Counted from the first letter of the stretch, positions 11,886 to 24,460 are shown. The stretch is DNA of 64,000 nucleotides from Gymnogyps californianus (GCF_018139145.2 NC_059477.1:39706002-39770001), one strand, 5' to 3'. Translations and numbers: made by a program. The notes: generated from the sequence alone by a model not told the origin.

Positions 11886-12567
11886 TGAAATTAATTCTTC
11901 CTCTAGTCCTTCACACTATTCACCTCCTGAGTACATTTCAAGACCTTACCTGTTTCTCTCACTTTTTACGAGATCTGGTTTATTTATGGTAGGCTTGACA
12001 AGTTGCCTTTCCCCGTTTTACTTGTTGATAAATAACCAGCTTGCAACTGATTATAGCTGACGGTTTTGATCTCATTCAGTGTGAACTTGTTGGGCAATGA
12101 TAGGAATAGATAGAAGTAAATACACAAAACAAACGTATTATTGGAATTAAAGGAAAATATTGGTTCCTATTGATGTGACAATAGTCACTATTGATGGGAC
12201 TAAATACACACAGATCTCTAAGTCTTAGAAAGAGTGAGCTTTTACTCATACACTAGGTCAAGGACATCCATTAGTAGCATCAGGAGCCCCGGCAGCGAGG
12301 CAGGCTGCCCACAGTGGGTGCACACAAGCAGGTGTCCGGCAGCACCTTGCAGACCCAGTGGGCATCTCCCCTCTCGCCGCGCACGCTGCTGCAGTAGAGG
12401 AAAAGCAGAGGACCAAACTACACAAGGTCTTTTTCTCACATGGCTGAACTGCTGCTGATGCTAAATGAAAACCAGGGTGTCCTGAACACAGCTGTGTCAC
12501 TCTGGACCTGGAGCAGAGCTTGCTGGCATAGCAATCCCGAGTTATGTGGTAAAGTTCTGAAAATCCC
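11886..12567. other. Unique block with a small CpG cluster
   Basis: The block is AT-rich except for a GC-rich section at 12285-12400 holding roughly a dozen CpG dinucleotides. Short open frames pass through it on both strands without recognisable products. There is no splice context clear enough to call an exon. Confidence 0.35.
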
Positions 12568-12595
12568 TTTTTTTCCTTTTTTTTTTTTTTTTTTT
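12568..12595. repeat. T-rich homopolymer tract
   Basis: Seven T, two C, then nineteen T at 12577-12595. No adjacent target-site duplication or retrogene body is visible, so it is treated as simple sequence. Confidence 0.9.
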
Positions 12596-14330
12596 ATATA
12601 ATGAGTGTTTAAAAGCTTAGCAAATAGAGTCCTAAAAATGTAATTGTAGCTTGGTAGCACTATTAAATATGTATACTGTGGTCTTTTTGACAATTGTATT
12701 AATCCCTTTATAAAGTCTTCAGAAGTTCCATCACAGAAGCATGGATGCTGTTTTGATCTATTTATTACTCTTAAGTGTTCAGAGAACTGTCCCTATTTTC
12801 TAATTAACACTTTTAAAGATAAAAAGCTATGTATTAAATCAATCTGAATGATGGTTGTTTGTGAATCCCACAAGATAAGGCAATTTGCATGTTCACTTTG
12901 TACTTACAAACTAAATCTGCACATCTCCAAAGCAGCTCCTTATAATGTAAACCTTTTGTGAGTATTTGTAACTTAAAAGAAAGTTTGGCCTAGTACAGAG
13001 GCAGTGCCAATTATCTAAAGGACTTCTTTACTGAACATGATTAAGATACAAAATTATTAGGTTGTTATTTTACATTGTTTGCAGAGAAATTTGAGGAAAC
13101 TACTTTAGGAACGTTAAGTGTTCTCCTGTTTTGCTTTCTTTCCTTCTTTTTTTGTACATGTAGTAACATGAGTGCGTTCATGAACAAGCAACCAGTCCAA
13201 ACAGCAGCCAGTTTCCACATCACACTCGGGGTCAGCTTCCTTTGACATGAATTATATCACTACTGAAGTCAACTGTTCACCATCCTGACTGAGTGTTAAG
13301 CTGCAGCTTCAACTACAAGACTTTATAAACTGAATTTTAATGCAAATATTAAATTAGAACAGTGATTTGTTGCTGGAATTCAGTTCTGATTATTTAGCAC
13401 TGTAAACTTATTTACAGAAATAGATATTTCACAGCAGTGAAATAGTCCATCTCAGAAACAACTCCACCTTGCTAAGAAATCAACAAAAGCCATATCTCCA
13501 CGCCTCTCTTGTGAAGGTGCATATTATTATTATTTCCAGATAGCAAGTATACCTATGAGATACATTTTTTACTATATTTGCCCTTGAACATCTCATCAGA
13601 AATTATTTCTTTCAGGTTTTGCAACCTACCTTCAACCACCGCCTTGACTTCTCTATAACCACTGGTCCAAGCACAGACAAGAAGCAGGACAAACATTTCT
13701 TCCTGGCTTTTAGCCCCAGCAGACCTTATCATGGCTCAGGCACAGGATACCTCCTCATCCTCATTTTTAGACTTCCACATCTTCTTCCACTAGCAACTTA
13801 GTAAGTGGACAGTCATGTCATAAAATACCTTTTATATGTTTGGTACATTTCCTTCTTACTAGAGTTTCCCGTTATCGTCTTGTACCACCGTATTCAGAAA
13901 GGTCCTTTTTTTCCTAAAAAAATATTATTTTTTTCCCACAAATCTCCCTGATCTTCAGATTAGTGAATTTACCCAGAATTCCAATTCTTTTTCCTGACCT
14001 TGACCACAATGTCTATCCTTGTAGCACAGAGTCCCTCTGCATTTATCTTATAGATACATTCAGCACACTCCCTTCAGTATGCTATATAAAAGCCTCCTAT
14101 ATTCAGTGATAGACCATGGTAGGTATATTTTTGTTCTGGTACTCCCGTGAACTACACGATCAGATTTTTGTGCTCTAGGGTTAATCTGGGTCAGAAGGCC
14201 CCAAGAATGCACATCTGACACTCCTAATCTAATACTGGAAACATGAGATTTGCAGACAGCAAATCTCTTTCTGGGAGCAGAAAAGAATGTCAGACCCACT
14301 GGGACACTAAAATGACTTTCAACTATTTTT
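12596..14330. other. AT-rich unique non-coding block
   Basis: No gene or clear mobile element is found. The stretch 12820-13130 is AT-rich with enhancer-like texture. The short ATT run near 13520-13535 is simple sequence. Confidence 0.45.
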
Positions 14331-14480
14331 CACTTATATAGAATTTAATCCAAGGAACTCAAAACACATTAATTTGCAGACCTCTGTACATACCTGTGAC
14401 ACAACATAAGCATTATTCTACCTCATTGAGAAGGGAAAATCGGGGCATCTATCTCCCCACATTCATTCAAGGACAGAACT
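14331..14480 (-). repeat. MIR/L2-like amniote repeat relic, minus strand
   Basis: The order CACTTATATAGAATTT, then CCAAGGAACTCAAAACAC, then ACCTGTGACA, then CATTATTCTACCTCATTGAG and TTCAAGGACAG parallels an old amniote element. That element reads CACTTATATAGCGCTTT, CAAAGCACTTTACA, CCCTGTGAGGTA, TATTATCCCCATTTTACAGA and CCAAGGTCACACAG. This copy is heavily diverged. Confidence 0.45.
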
Positions 14481-16811
14481 ATACATGGACTATCTAGAAA
14501 GGATCCAGCAAAATAACTCAGGAGTCCACGGCCTCAGTGATGATAGAAACTTCACTAAGACTAGGGCAGGAAAGGCAGAGAGTTTGGTTCATTGGAACAT
14601 GTGTATCATGGGAATTTTTAAATGGAATAAATGAAGAGATGGGCTCCCATCTGGAAGAAACAGCAAGAGAAGTGGAGATACAACACAAAGACTAGTAACA
14701 ATTCACAAAGAGCATGGGAATACAAATGTGACGACTCTTAAAGTTTTGGGTTTTTTTTACGCAATATCACAAACTTTCAAGTGATGCATAAACCTAAGAC
14801 TTGTTTTCAAGAGTGGCACATCAGAGAAGACAGAAAAGCCCAATTCTCATTGAAAGCTGATGAGATTAATTTAGGTTATCTTTAAACTGGGTGGCTTGAG
14901 AACATGTTCAAGACTTCAGACTCCTAGACACATCCTAACTCCACCATGGGACAGGAACCAGATATGAATTTATCCTCTTCCTTCTCCAGAGGGTCTGTGT
15001 TCCATGGATGGGAAACCTGGCTATGTAGGTGAGACAGGAGACACAGCCATCTTCAGCTAACCTCTTGGTGTGGTAACTGAAGGACAAGGACTTTGGGCCA
15101 CACTGCCCAGATGGTGCAAAGATCAGTTAAATGGGATCACAAAGTCCATTCTCCTCCTAAACTCAAAGCAGTGAACAAAGCTTTTTCACCTCCACCTCCC
15201 CAATTAACAATTTTAACTAATCATAGCCAGCTTCCACCCTCGTTATACCTGCCATTGCCTGCATGTTGTCATCTGTTTGCCTGCACGTCACCACAACAGT
15301 TCAAACCATTCAGCAGCATCTCTGCATCACCAAAGACACTTTCCTCCAGTGCTGGGTCATAGTCATCATGGAAACCTACTTCCCAAGCCTCAGACTGCCT
15401 TCTGGGCAACAGCACTACACACAGAGTAAATCACAATCTTTTATATAACAGAATAAAATAGAAATTTGGACAATAGCTAGGATTCTATTGGGTAGAGATC
15501 CATGTAAAACTTTTCACCAAAACCCCTTCTACTCAAGCAGTGCCTCAAATACTGTTATACCATGATGGTAGCTTGGTAGATTGGATAAAATGATAGCCTT
15601 GTCTCACATCATTGTCATTTATTAATTTTTCCCATCAATCAAGGAAACTTAGGTAAGCTGGTAGAAATTAGCCAAGCCAAGCTAAGCAGACTGAGTGGCC
15701 TACCACTGACCACGCCAAGAACGGGCCAAGAGGATCCCTTGGCACAGGGCTGGGGCAGCTCTGCAGGACAGTCTAGCAGAGTCGTGTGGAGTGTCTGTCA
15801 AAGGTGCCTGACTAACATGACGTGAATTTGACACACATTCAAGAAAGCAATGAGTCATGAACACAAGCTGGTCTCGGTGCCTTACTCGGGCAGTGAAAGG
15901 AAGTAAAAAAAGAAAGGTATTGCATTTCCCAGACTGGGCTCTGCAAGCTTCGGTGAGGGCAGCCTGAAGATCTTCCACGATAAAGATCTACCACAGCGGG
16001 GAAGAGTGAGCACAGCCCACAACACTAGCATCAGCTAAATTTTCTGTTGGTATTTTTTGGTTTTGGCTTTTTTTCTTTTTTTTTTTTAAAGGAGGAACTA
16101 AAACGGCCATCTCAATCCACACGCTGTAGGAGACAAAGCATATTGATGGTTCGGTTACTAAACACGCTGTGAATTTTCACAGTGGATCAGCAGAAAGTTA
16201 TGAAGCACAGGTGTTCCTGTAATTGTGATACATTGGGAAAATTCATACTGTTAAATGAGCCTCAGCTTCACACTTCCACCTGTGTGATGTGGAAATGTAC
16301 TGCGGGTACACGGGGCTATAATAGACGATATGTAGGAATGATTACTGGCTGGTTCAGGACCTGCTAGGGTTTATTTCTCTTAATTTGTCTGAGTGTATAA
16401 TTTCTGCATTTATATTTACTGCCATCATAAAGTGGGAAATGTGTGTTATACATGCTGGTAAAAATAATGATAACATGCGAAAAAACAAAGTTAATACACT
16501 GAATGGAAAAGAAATCCTGAAAGCCTGTATGCCAAAGGAAATCTAGAGAGTCTGTAGGAAATGGAAGGTATTTCAACAAGAGAATGAAAACAGGGGTTTT
16601 TTTCTTCACCTTTCAATTCTACTCAACAGTTTCTTGTTTGCATTTTTTATGGGCGGGGAGAGAGAGGATGATTCTAGAATGGGAAATGTGGGAAATGTTA
16701 AGAAAGATGAGGCCTGGAAGCAGGTGGAAGAAAAGATTTACTTGGATTACCTGAAACTGAACATGAGAAACAAAACATTGGAATATAGCTAGATTTATTT
16801 TCCTTTAACAG
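14481..16811. other. Unique non-coding block
   Basis: No gene is supported. A T-rich run lies at 16047-16089. The open frames at 15093-15448 (+) and 15700-15978 (-) are in slightly GC-richer DNA but show no recognisable domain, signal peptide or repeat. Nothing else stands out. Confidence 0.4.
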
Positions 16812-17014
16812 GTGTTTGTTAGAATGAGAATTGGAGAGGCAGAATTTCTTAGTTTTGTTCCAGACCTGTCAGAGCTTCTCAAGCGAGTGTTTCAGGATTA
16901 TAAATACCAGAAAAGAACCAAAGATCAAATGAAAAGGAAGATGATTAAATGTATCTTCCTGCATGCCTTGGAGGTGTCAGCTCTGGTGTTTGACAAGGAA
17001 CACAAATTCTGACT
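16812..17014 (+). other. Weak candidate terminal exon (not recognised)
   Basis: A pyrimidine-rich stretch ending in TTTATTTTCCTTTAACAG (through 16811) is a good 3' splice-site match. It is followed directly by a 66-codon open frame that ends in TGA. The peptide is lysine-rich in the middle and matches no family I know. There is no visible donor partner, and no polyadenylation signal just downstream that would close a transcript. Chance is the more likely explanation. Confidence 0.12.
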
Positions 17015-17700
17015 ACTCCTGAGCAAGCCTTTCAAGCTGTCCTGGAGACAGCAGACTGCTCTTTGCTAAGGTTAGCTGACATGACAGTATATCTCTAAAA
17101 TAACTAGTTTTCAGAAATATTCCTCTTTTAAAAAAGCATAATCATCACCTTCAAGTGACACCTTTAAAAAAGCGAAGACTTGAATGCAACATCTCAGATT
17201 TTGCGTAGTCACAGCACCTTGCCCTGGGCAACAGCTTGATGCTCCATAGCTGGAGTTTCAAACTGGCCTTCAAAAGTGGCCTTCAAAAGTGGCCCCAACT
17301 GATAAGAACTGTCAAAGGGACAACTTATTCATCGTGGGGATGTCAAAGCAGATAAGTGTTGCAAGGACTACAGACATAGCCTCTTCCCTAATCACAGATA
17401 ACAATACCTCTGTCCCAGGGAATTCAGTAGCACTGGAAAAAGGAGGAAAAAAAGGCTGGAATATGTTTTGGCGAGAAAAAATTTCTAAGCAGACATGACA
17501 AATGCAACCACTTCAATGTATGCCACCTGACAACCATTTAATATCTCATTTAACAGGGTTAAATGAATTTAAGCCTAATGTTTTAGTCACAAGGGTTTTT
17601 TGCATCAGATATTGCCATTTTCCTACAACTTTGTCTACTGAATTTCTCATTACTCCCTTCTCTTGGATCTTTCCCCACATATAACCCCTTTGAGACTCTC
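17013..17700. other. Unique non-coding block with a small tandem repeat
   Basis: The 13-mer TGGCCTTCAAAAG occurs twice in tandem at 17264-17289 and a third partial unit (TGGCC) follows. Otherwise nothing is recognised. Confidence 0.5.
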
Positions 17701-18165
17701 CTTTGTTCTTTCTTCTCTCTGGCTTTTCGTCGCTCCCCCTTCCTTCTACCCTCTGTCTCTTCAAAGTCCTCTCTGCAGACTTCTCCCCTCTCTCTGTCTC
17801 CTTTGAGGTTTATATGCTTTGTCCCTCTGATAGTTCTGGAAATTTTAACTTCCTCAGCTCAATTGCCTTTGGATGGCTCACTATATCTGCTATCATCTGC
17901 ATGGTCCCCTCTACTTCTTCAACCCCAGTAGCCCACCCAACAATATCTCACTTCCCAAATGCTCTTCTTGTCCCACCTTGTAGGGTCACTCTCCTTCTGG
18001 ATGGGTTTGGCGTACCCGAGCCTCATTGGTCTCTCCTAACCCTGCATAAATTCATAGCTGGCAGTGATTTATTCAGCAAACTTTGGGTCATTCCATTGCC
18101 ATCCCTACTGCTCCAACAGTCATTTGGGTCCTAAATGGGATTAGCCACCACACCTCTTCTTCCTG
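17700..18165 (+). repeat. Pyrimidine-rich block, possible LINE relic
   Basis: The plus strand is strongly enriched in C and T over more than 450 bases, with an open frame of 143 codons (17703-18134) that is a consequence of few purine-rich stop codons. Pyrimidine-rich segments of this style occur in worn amniote LINE reverse-transcriptase regions. I cannot align it to a named family, so identity is left open. Confidence 0.25.
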
Positions 18166-18949
18166 TCTGCTGCTAGTCCAAGGTAAAGTGTTTTGTTGTT
18201 GTTTTTTTTTAATATGGATATAAAAAACCCCAACAAACAACATCAGATCTAGGCAACTCAGTCTTCACATTCACATAATATGGCAAGACTGGTGATATTA
18301 TAAGATCTGTCATTTCTGGCTCACTTTCCTCATTTCAGGTCTCCTCTCTCAGTATTTCTCCCAGTCACAAACAAGGCAAACAGAGAAAGTATGTAGAAGC
18401 TCATGCAGGCTACAACAAAGTTGATATTGGTAGCAAGAGAAGAGAAGGAGGAGGAGGAAAAAAAGAAGAAGGAAAAAAAAAAAAGGCATTTCCTCTCTTG
18501 GTAAGCGTTGTAGTCCTGTGATAGAGTGACTTTGCTTGTTCATGGCCTTGCTTACTCCTGGCCTCATCCAATATTGAGTCAAACTTAAACTCTAATTCTG
18601 CATAATAAGGAACCAAGTAGTCCCTAACTTTATGTCTTTATTGACTGGCAGATTATCCCCGCAGGAAGTGGTCAGAATGGCTGGAATCCATGTTATTTAC
18701 CAGCGTAAAGTCAAAAGCTCTTCAGATGGAGAAATACTCAGATGTTAAGATATTACCAGTATTTGAAGTATCCATATTTATTGATCTACTCAGTGTTTGA
18801 AACTATTTTACCCTTTAAACCTCTTCCCTCCTCTAGAAAATGAATTCATATATGACTTGAAAAATCATTAGTTGCTAGCTTTTAATAAATCTGATCTGGG
18901 CATTTTCATTTCAAGTCTAAAATGCATCCCTATTGGCTAGTGTTGCAAG
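18166..18949. other. Unique block with a purine tract
   Basis: A purine-only run on the plus strand spans about 18435-18486 (GAGGAGGAGG followed by A-rich sequence). Nothing else is recognised. Confidence 0.5.
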
Positions 18950-19265
18950 TCTCTGTTTACTTTTGCTGTCCCGTGGGATGCTGTGAGCTACCATTCCCAC
19001 CGGCTTTCTGTTGCAGACCCCCTCTCTGTCCCACAGCCATGGGTCCACCTTGTCACCACAGTTTCGTATCACTCATGTTCAGTCCCTGTCCTCCCACTCT
19101 TTTTCAGTGTCTTGAATCACTTCTTCCCTCTCCTGTTCCTCACAGTCCACAGGATATTATTTGCTCCCAGTTCCACCACGTTTTTTATCTTCAGACTTCC
19201 TTGTCAAACTTGATTTCACTCTTAAGTCCCATATTCCTTTACCTGATTTCTGTCCTATTCCTTAG
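18950..19265 (+). repeat. Second pyrimidine-rich block
   Basis: This block resembles 17700-18165 in composition: mostly C and T on the plus strand, with overlapping open frames of 122 and 76 codons lacking known domains. The shared strand bias and short distance suggest both may derive from one old element, but no unbroken similarity is visible by eye. Confidence 0.25.
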
Positions 19266-20959
19266 CAATTGGAATAGCTTTCTTTCTTGAAAATACTATT
19301 ACTTCCATCACATTGCAAATAATGGAAAAGGGGCAGATGGAGGACATCTCCACAAAGATCAGCCTCATATTTCAACACATAGGGGTTAAAGAAAAATTGT
19401 AGCTCTACTAACTTCAGTCCTACTGGGAAGGAAAAAAAAAAAAAAAAAAAAAAGACATTATAACCACTGTGGATAAATGCAAAATCTAAAAAAAATTTGA
19501 TAGTGGTGACCATGAGAAACCTTCAGTCACCAAATAAGGTGAATTTCACATTAAAACTGTGAGAGTTGGCCAATGGTTACCAGTCTCAGGCAGTCCAGGG
19601 AGCTTACAGCCTTGGAACAGCTATGCTAGCCTCAATTATATGGAGGCTATAATGGAAACCCTTTTTGTACTGAGCACCACACAGCGTAGCAGTGGAGAAG
19701 GTCTCCACAATTCAAGGGCCTTTTTGTGCTACTTGCACTTCTGCCACCTGCCCCTTGTGCTCCATCTCCTGCTAGTCATCCAGATACCATGGTGACACGC
19801 TGCTGTCACGACTAGGAGCCCGAGTGGCGTCCAGGTGCCACTGGGATAATGGCCTTGGACAACAGATGGTTATAATATTACATTACACCCTTGGCACCAT
19901 GGCTTACTGGCTGGACCGGTAAAATCCCACACAGCGTTTTGGAGCTTTCTTGGGTCTCCCATTCTCTAATCACGGTCTGCAGAAGCAAAGCGCTGCTTTC
20001 ATGGCAGTCAGGAAATGACCTGGTGATGGGTTTAGCATAAGGATGGTACACCTCTCCTCTCCCAAAGCCGGGCTGGTTTGGGCTCATCCAGCGTAACAGT
20101 AATCGTATGTTTTGCAGAGCATTTAGAATCTTATTTGAGAATGTATGGAAAACTAAAGAAAAGCTACAATATAGTATTTTTGATCTCCCCACCCCTTTTC
20201 TTTTTCTTTTTTAAAACAGAAGTTTTTGTAAAAATATTGCAAGTCCAGAAAATCCTTCACATTAAGTAGTTGTTAGAACACCAGATAAAATAATTTATGG
20301 GAAATTATTCTCAAGTCTCAGTTTTCCTGATATTATCCTGCTATTTCACAGAGATATCTATATCTCTGTACATTGTACAGGCCTTCAGAATCTGACACTA
20401 CTCTCAGAAAAGTAAATGGAATGGGAAATGAACATAAGCATTTTTAATGTAATATATACATTTGCCATCAGCTAACAATAAAGAAAAATAGGTAAAAAGC
20501 TGAAGTTGATAGCAATGTCCAAAGCCTCTAATGCAGAATATCATCAAAAAGAACCAATTCCAGTGATTTTGCTGGAGTCATTCTAGGATTCTACTGTAGG
20601 TTCGGAAAAATGGAATGAAGGAGTAAAATGAATATATTTCTATACGGGGTTTGAGAATAACATAGCCACATTTTTTGCTTGCAGTTGCTGTTCAAGAATC
20701 TTAGCACAGTTCTTAATCGTAGCGTTTAAGTGCCTTTGTTATTCCATTGTGTGTTAAATAATGTCATTACAATTGTTATGCTTACACACCAAGTTTTGCC
20801 AAAATCCCCCACTCACTGCTTCTTCATTAAACAACAACAAACCGTGAGGGTTAGTTCTGCATCAGCACTTCAATTTCCTCATGAAAAATTGGCCTTCTTT
20901 TTTCTTGGCTTGTGAGCACCCCAACCAATATCACTCATGCCTTGTTATACAACAAAAGG
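19266..20959. other. Unique non-coding block
   Basis: A 22-base A tract lies at 19432-19453. A near-perfect 22-bp palindrome lies at 20348-20369 (ACAGAGATAT, two bases, ATATCTCTGT). No gene or clear mobile element is recognised in the remaining sequence. Confidence 0.45.
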
Positions 20960-21190
20960 AAATAACGGCGCCTGCAACAGCAATCTGGCTTCGCCTGCCC
21001 GTGCTGGATGCCATTTTGACTTGTGCAGCCCAGGCAGCGCGCATTGCTCCCCCATCGCCTTTGCGGAGGCAGGACGAGGTCTCAGTCTCCCAAATCGACT
21101 GGAAAGGGGACATTATCCAAACACACTGGCTAGGTGGGTGCAGAGAAGTGTATGCGCTACAAAGAGGCGTGGAAATAATCATTGCATCCC
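20960..21190. promoter_or_regulatory. CpG-rich patch, candidate promoter or exon
   Basis: The GC content rises sharply above the flanks and CpG dinucleotides are frequent (for example in ACGGCGCCTG, GCAGCGCGCATT and GACGAGG). CpG-rich islands of a few hundred bases mark many vertebrate promoters. Downstream on the plus strand lie two strong 5' splice-site matches (after 21304 and after 21433). No TATA-like box is evident. Open frames here are short and unrecognised. A non-coding transcript is possible; there is no proof of transcription. Confidence 0.25.
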
Positions 21191-21301
21191 TTTCGCATCC
21201 ACTTGTGAAGATAATGACAACAGAGAGGGATAAATGACAAGCACTGAATGTGCATTATATGCGTCTTGCTGCTTCCCAAAGCAAAGCTCTAAGCATGCAA
21301 C

Positions 21302-21310
21302 GAGGTGAGT
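21302..21310 (+). other. Strong 5' splice-site match
   Basis: GAG followed by GTGAGT (exon end at 21304) fits the vertebrate donor consensus MAG/GTRAGT almost fully. It lies about 110 bases downstream of a CpG-rich patch. Isolated donor matches are expected by chance several times in 64 kb. Confidence 0.2.
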
Positions 21311-21430
21311 ACGTTTGGACCTGGCACCTACATGTCTTGGGAACTTCAGTAGGATCCTGTGCATGCATGCACCTCCACATCTTGCTTATCAGTTCTGGGG
21401 TACAGGTCTGTTGGTATGCTAGCAGGGAAA

Positions 21431-21439
21431 CAGGTAAGT
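21431..21439 (+). other. Perfect 5' splice-site match
   Basis: CAG followed by GTAAGT (exon end at 21433) is the donor consensus exactly. Its closeness to the donor-like site at 21304 and to the CpG-rich patch upstream makes it a little more interesting than an isolated match. Confidence 0.2.
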
Positions 21440-21605
21440 CACTGAAATCAGGTCTACAAGAATTTAACATGTTTGTCGTTCAGCAATCAAAGACATGCTT
21501 TATTTAAAGCACATAGTCACTCGAGTATAGAGTGTCCATCAAAAAGAAGTCCTAACCTCATGTGAGATTTCCTATCATTAGACAAGCAATAAGTGGTCAA
21601 AACAG

Positions 21606-21690
21606 TAGCTCCATTGACTTCGGTGGCACCGTTCACACACCTACATAGGCATAAGTGTAAATACTTTACTAGCTCTGGACCAAACCCAAA
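21606..21690 (+). repeat. Old amniote repeat remnant (GCTCCATTGACTTC type)
   Basis: AGCTCCATTGACTTCGGTGG, followed by AAGTGTAAATAC and CTCTGGACC, recalls an amniote palindromic repeat whose centre reads GCTCCATTGACTTCAATGGAG and whose arms contain GTGTAAAT and TCTGGCCC. The copy is worn. Confidence 0.4.
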
Positions 21691-24129
21691 GCCTATATCG
21701 CAGCTTTACTGCGAGGCACCACCCTGACCCTGAGGGGTGTTAATGCCATGTGCACCTTTAAAGTTGGAACCCGTGAGACCCGGAGCGATGCCTGAGAAGC
21801 GCCAAAAGCCCTCAACTCCTTACTGAGCAAATTACTCCACCAGATCAATCTCAATCAACATGGACCTGCACCAAAGATGTCAAAAGAACAAGATGTCACT
21901 GGCTTTAAAGGAGGCAGGATTGGGCCAAAAGCCAATTTTTTTTTTTTTTTTTTTTTTTTGGCTGTTATCTAACAAAAAGCAGAGGGAGATTTTCGCCTGA
22001 ATTCCCGAAGTGGAAGTTGGTGACAAACACCTTTCACACGTTCCTTTTTCGGGAAGAAGTGAGGGAAGGTGGCTCAGTGGCTCACATGCTAATCTGCTGC
22101 TGGAACTATAGATCAGATGGCAGTTTGGTAATTTTTAGCACAGCTCTTGTTTAGCTCAACACAGACACAGAAAATGAAGCACTCATTTGCTGACTAGAAA
22201 ATCACAGTTGAGGTCGATTGATGAAGCAGTGCAAAGAAGCCTGTTCTGTCCCCAGCTTGTGGATAAACAATACCAACCATCACCCTTCACTAGTTATATA
22301 TTCAACTCTTGAATATTTAAAAATCCAGCTAAGCTACTATATGGCTTACCAGCGATTTGCAGGGAAAGTGTCAGATTATTTTACATTTAGTAACACTCGA
22401 AGCAGCCAAGCTGCCCTATGTGTCTAACACAGAATAAAATCATTTCGGAGGAAGGAGGGAAAGGAAAAAAAAAAAAAAAAAGAAACCCAAGCAATACCAA
22501 AAAGCACATTAAATGATAAACCATGGAAGTGGATTTTCCATTACTCTGTAAAACCTTAGGAGGCCATGAGTTAACTGAAGCAAGCAGAACAACAACAACA
22601 ACAAAAAAAAAAACAAAGCAAGGAAGGTACCATAGCTACTTTCTTGAAAACAAAACCAATCTTTTCATTCCTGCCATTTGTTAGAATTCTTCCTCCAGGC
22701 AAGCTGGACAGCTGCACTAGTAGGTTTTTTAGTCATGGGTTGTAAGCCCCACCTGGCTAGATTTGTTTAGCAGACAGCTGGCAGAATGAAATAAAAAGAA
22801 CAGGGACATACAAACTGCTTCCAAAACAAAAAGCCGAAAGAATACTTTTTGGATGCTTTAGCTGTCGCTGAGTTTATTGGGTGTATGTTTGGGGGAGATT
22901 CCTCCCTTAATATTTATCGTCCCCCATCTCTCTGCACCCCAAAAGTATTAAAAAAAGCCAAAGCGAAACTGCAGGCTGCATTAAGCAGATCAAAAAGGAA
23001 GGGAAAAGCCCCATCTCAGCCTATTTATTTTGTACATGTGCACACATATATGAATGTAAATACACACACACAGAGCCTCCCTCAATTATGGTTTACAGTT
23101 CCCCAAGACTGACATTGGTTTTAAATTAACTTCTCTTCTTATTCTTTTCTTTTTTTTTTTTTTGCTGGCAACTTTCTTCCGCTATTTTCTAAAGCCAATA
23201 AGATAGATTTTCTTCATCTGGAATGTTCTTTCTAGCTTAAAGATAAGAAGGAGTTTAAAATTGTGGGAATGGCATCCCTCCTGCATCTGTTTCTCTCACA
23301 AACCTATCAAATATCTAATTTTTGGCATTACTGCTGGCTCCAACAGGGGATGACATAAACCAGCTTTGTGGTTACATGTTTCACTTTTAATCTCATGAAA
23401 ATGAAAATCAGTGCTGAAATGTCCCTTTACATGTGACAATGTGGGACTCTTTTCCAAAAACCAAAGGAAAGGGGCGTTACCCTGGTTAAGCCTAATATAC
23501 AGCATATGTATAAATTTGCCTTTAGTTTGGATTTAGCTTGATTCTAGCAGAGGCCTTTCAGGATTTTTTTTTTTTTAATTATTATTATTATTTTGTTTTA
23601 CTGCAGAGATTTTAAACAATTTTGAAAGTATCACAGTCACTACACAAAGGAAGATGCACAATAAACGTAAGATAGCAATCAGCAGATGAGCAGGCTGTTA
23701 TGTGACAACAAATCTTCTGCAAGTAATATCATTTTCCACACAGCTATATGGTCACATTCCCATAACATGTTTCTGTAGTTAGTGTGAAGGGAATCTTGTT
23801 TTTGCATGAGTTCTTTATTAAGAGCTAATGTAGTAATACTGGATGTACGACTACAAACCAAGACGGCTTGGATACTGTCTTGATTGGAGAAACTTTATGA
23901 AAACAAACTCCAAATGTTTAAAAATAAAAATCTGCCTTGACCCTATTTGAAAGCGAACATGTGAGAAAAAGAATATTTAAGCTTATGGTATGACCAGTAC
24001 CTATGAAACCCAGATGATCTGAGGTTAAAAGAAGCCCAAGCTAGCCTGAAATGCAAGCCTACTTTTATATTCCGTGGAAACGTAACAAATATTAGTTACA
24101 GGAAGGCCCTGAAACCAATCTAAGCCATT
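21691..24129. other. Unique block rich in simple sequence
   Basis: It contains a 24-base T tract at 21936-21959, a 17-base A tract at 22465-22481, an (AAC)n plus A run at 22588-22613, a CA-rich run near 23040-23073, a T tract at 23150-23163, and a T tract plus (ATT)n at 23564-23594. TGGCTCAGTGG at 22070-22080 fits an RNA polymerase III A-box, but no B-box follows. No gene is recognised; the open frame at 22849-23112 has no known domain. Confidence 0.5.
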
Positions 24130-24460
24130 ACATAGCACAGCACTCGCCCTCCCGAGCAGAAGCCGTTCTTGGCTGCCCTCCATCTCTGCCTATACATCTC
24201 CACTGAGCGTAGACTCCACGGAGCCTGGCATGATACTTGCGTTTGAGAGTCCTCGCTTTACCAAAACCATCGATATCAATATCATATGCTTCAAACAGGA
24301 GTAGGGGGCCCGTAGGGCTTAATCCCCTGGGCTCAGGGAAACCCAACGCCCTCCCCAGGGACAGAAAATGGGGCCTGTCCACACTTCCATCACGCACGAA
24401 ATCCATCTCTCAGCCAGCGGGCGAGCAGGAAAACAGCGTTTGGAGCGGGTAATATCGGTC
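24130..24460. other. GC-richer patch, function unknown
   Basis: GC and CpG content rise over about 330 bases. The minus-strand frame at 24128-24406 (92 codons) is open across the patch but matches no family I know, and no paired splice sites are evident. It could be an unrecognised exon or simply a GC-rich segment. Confidence 0.2.
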
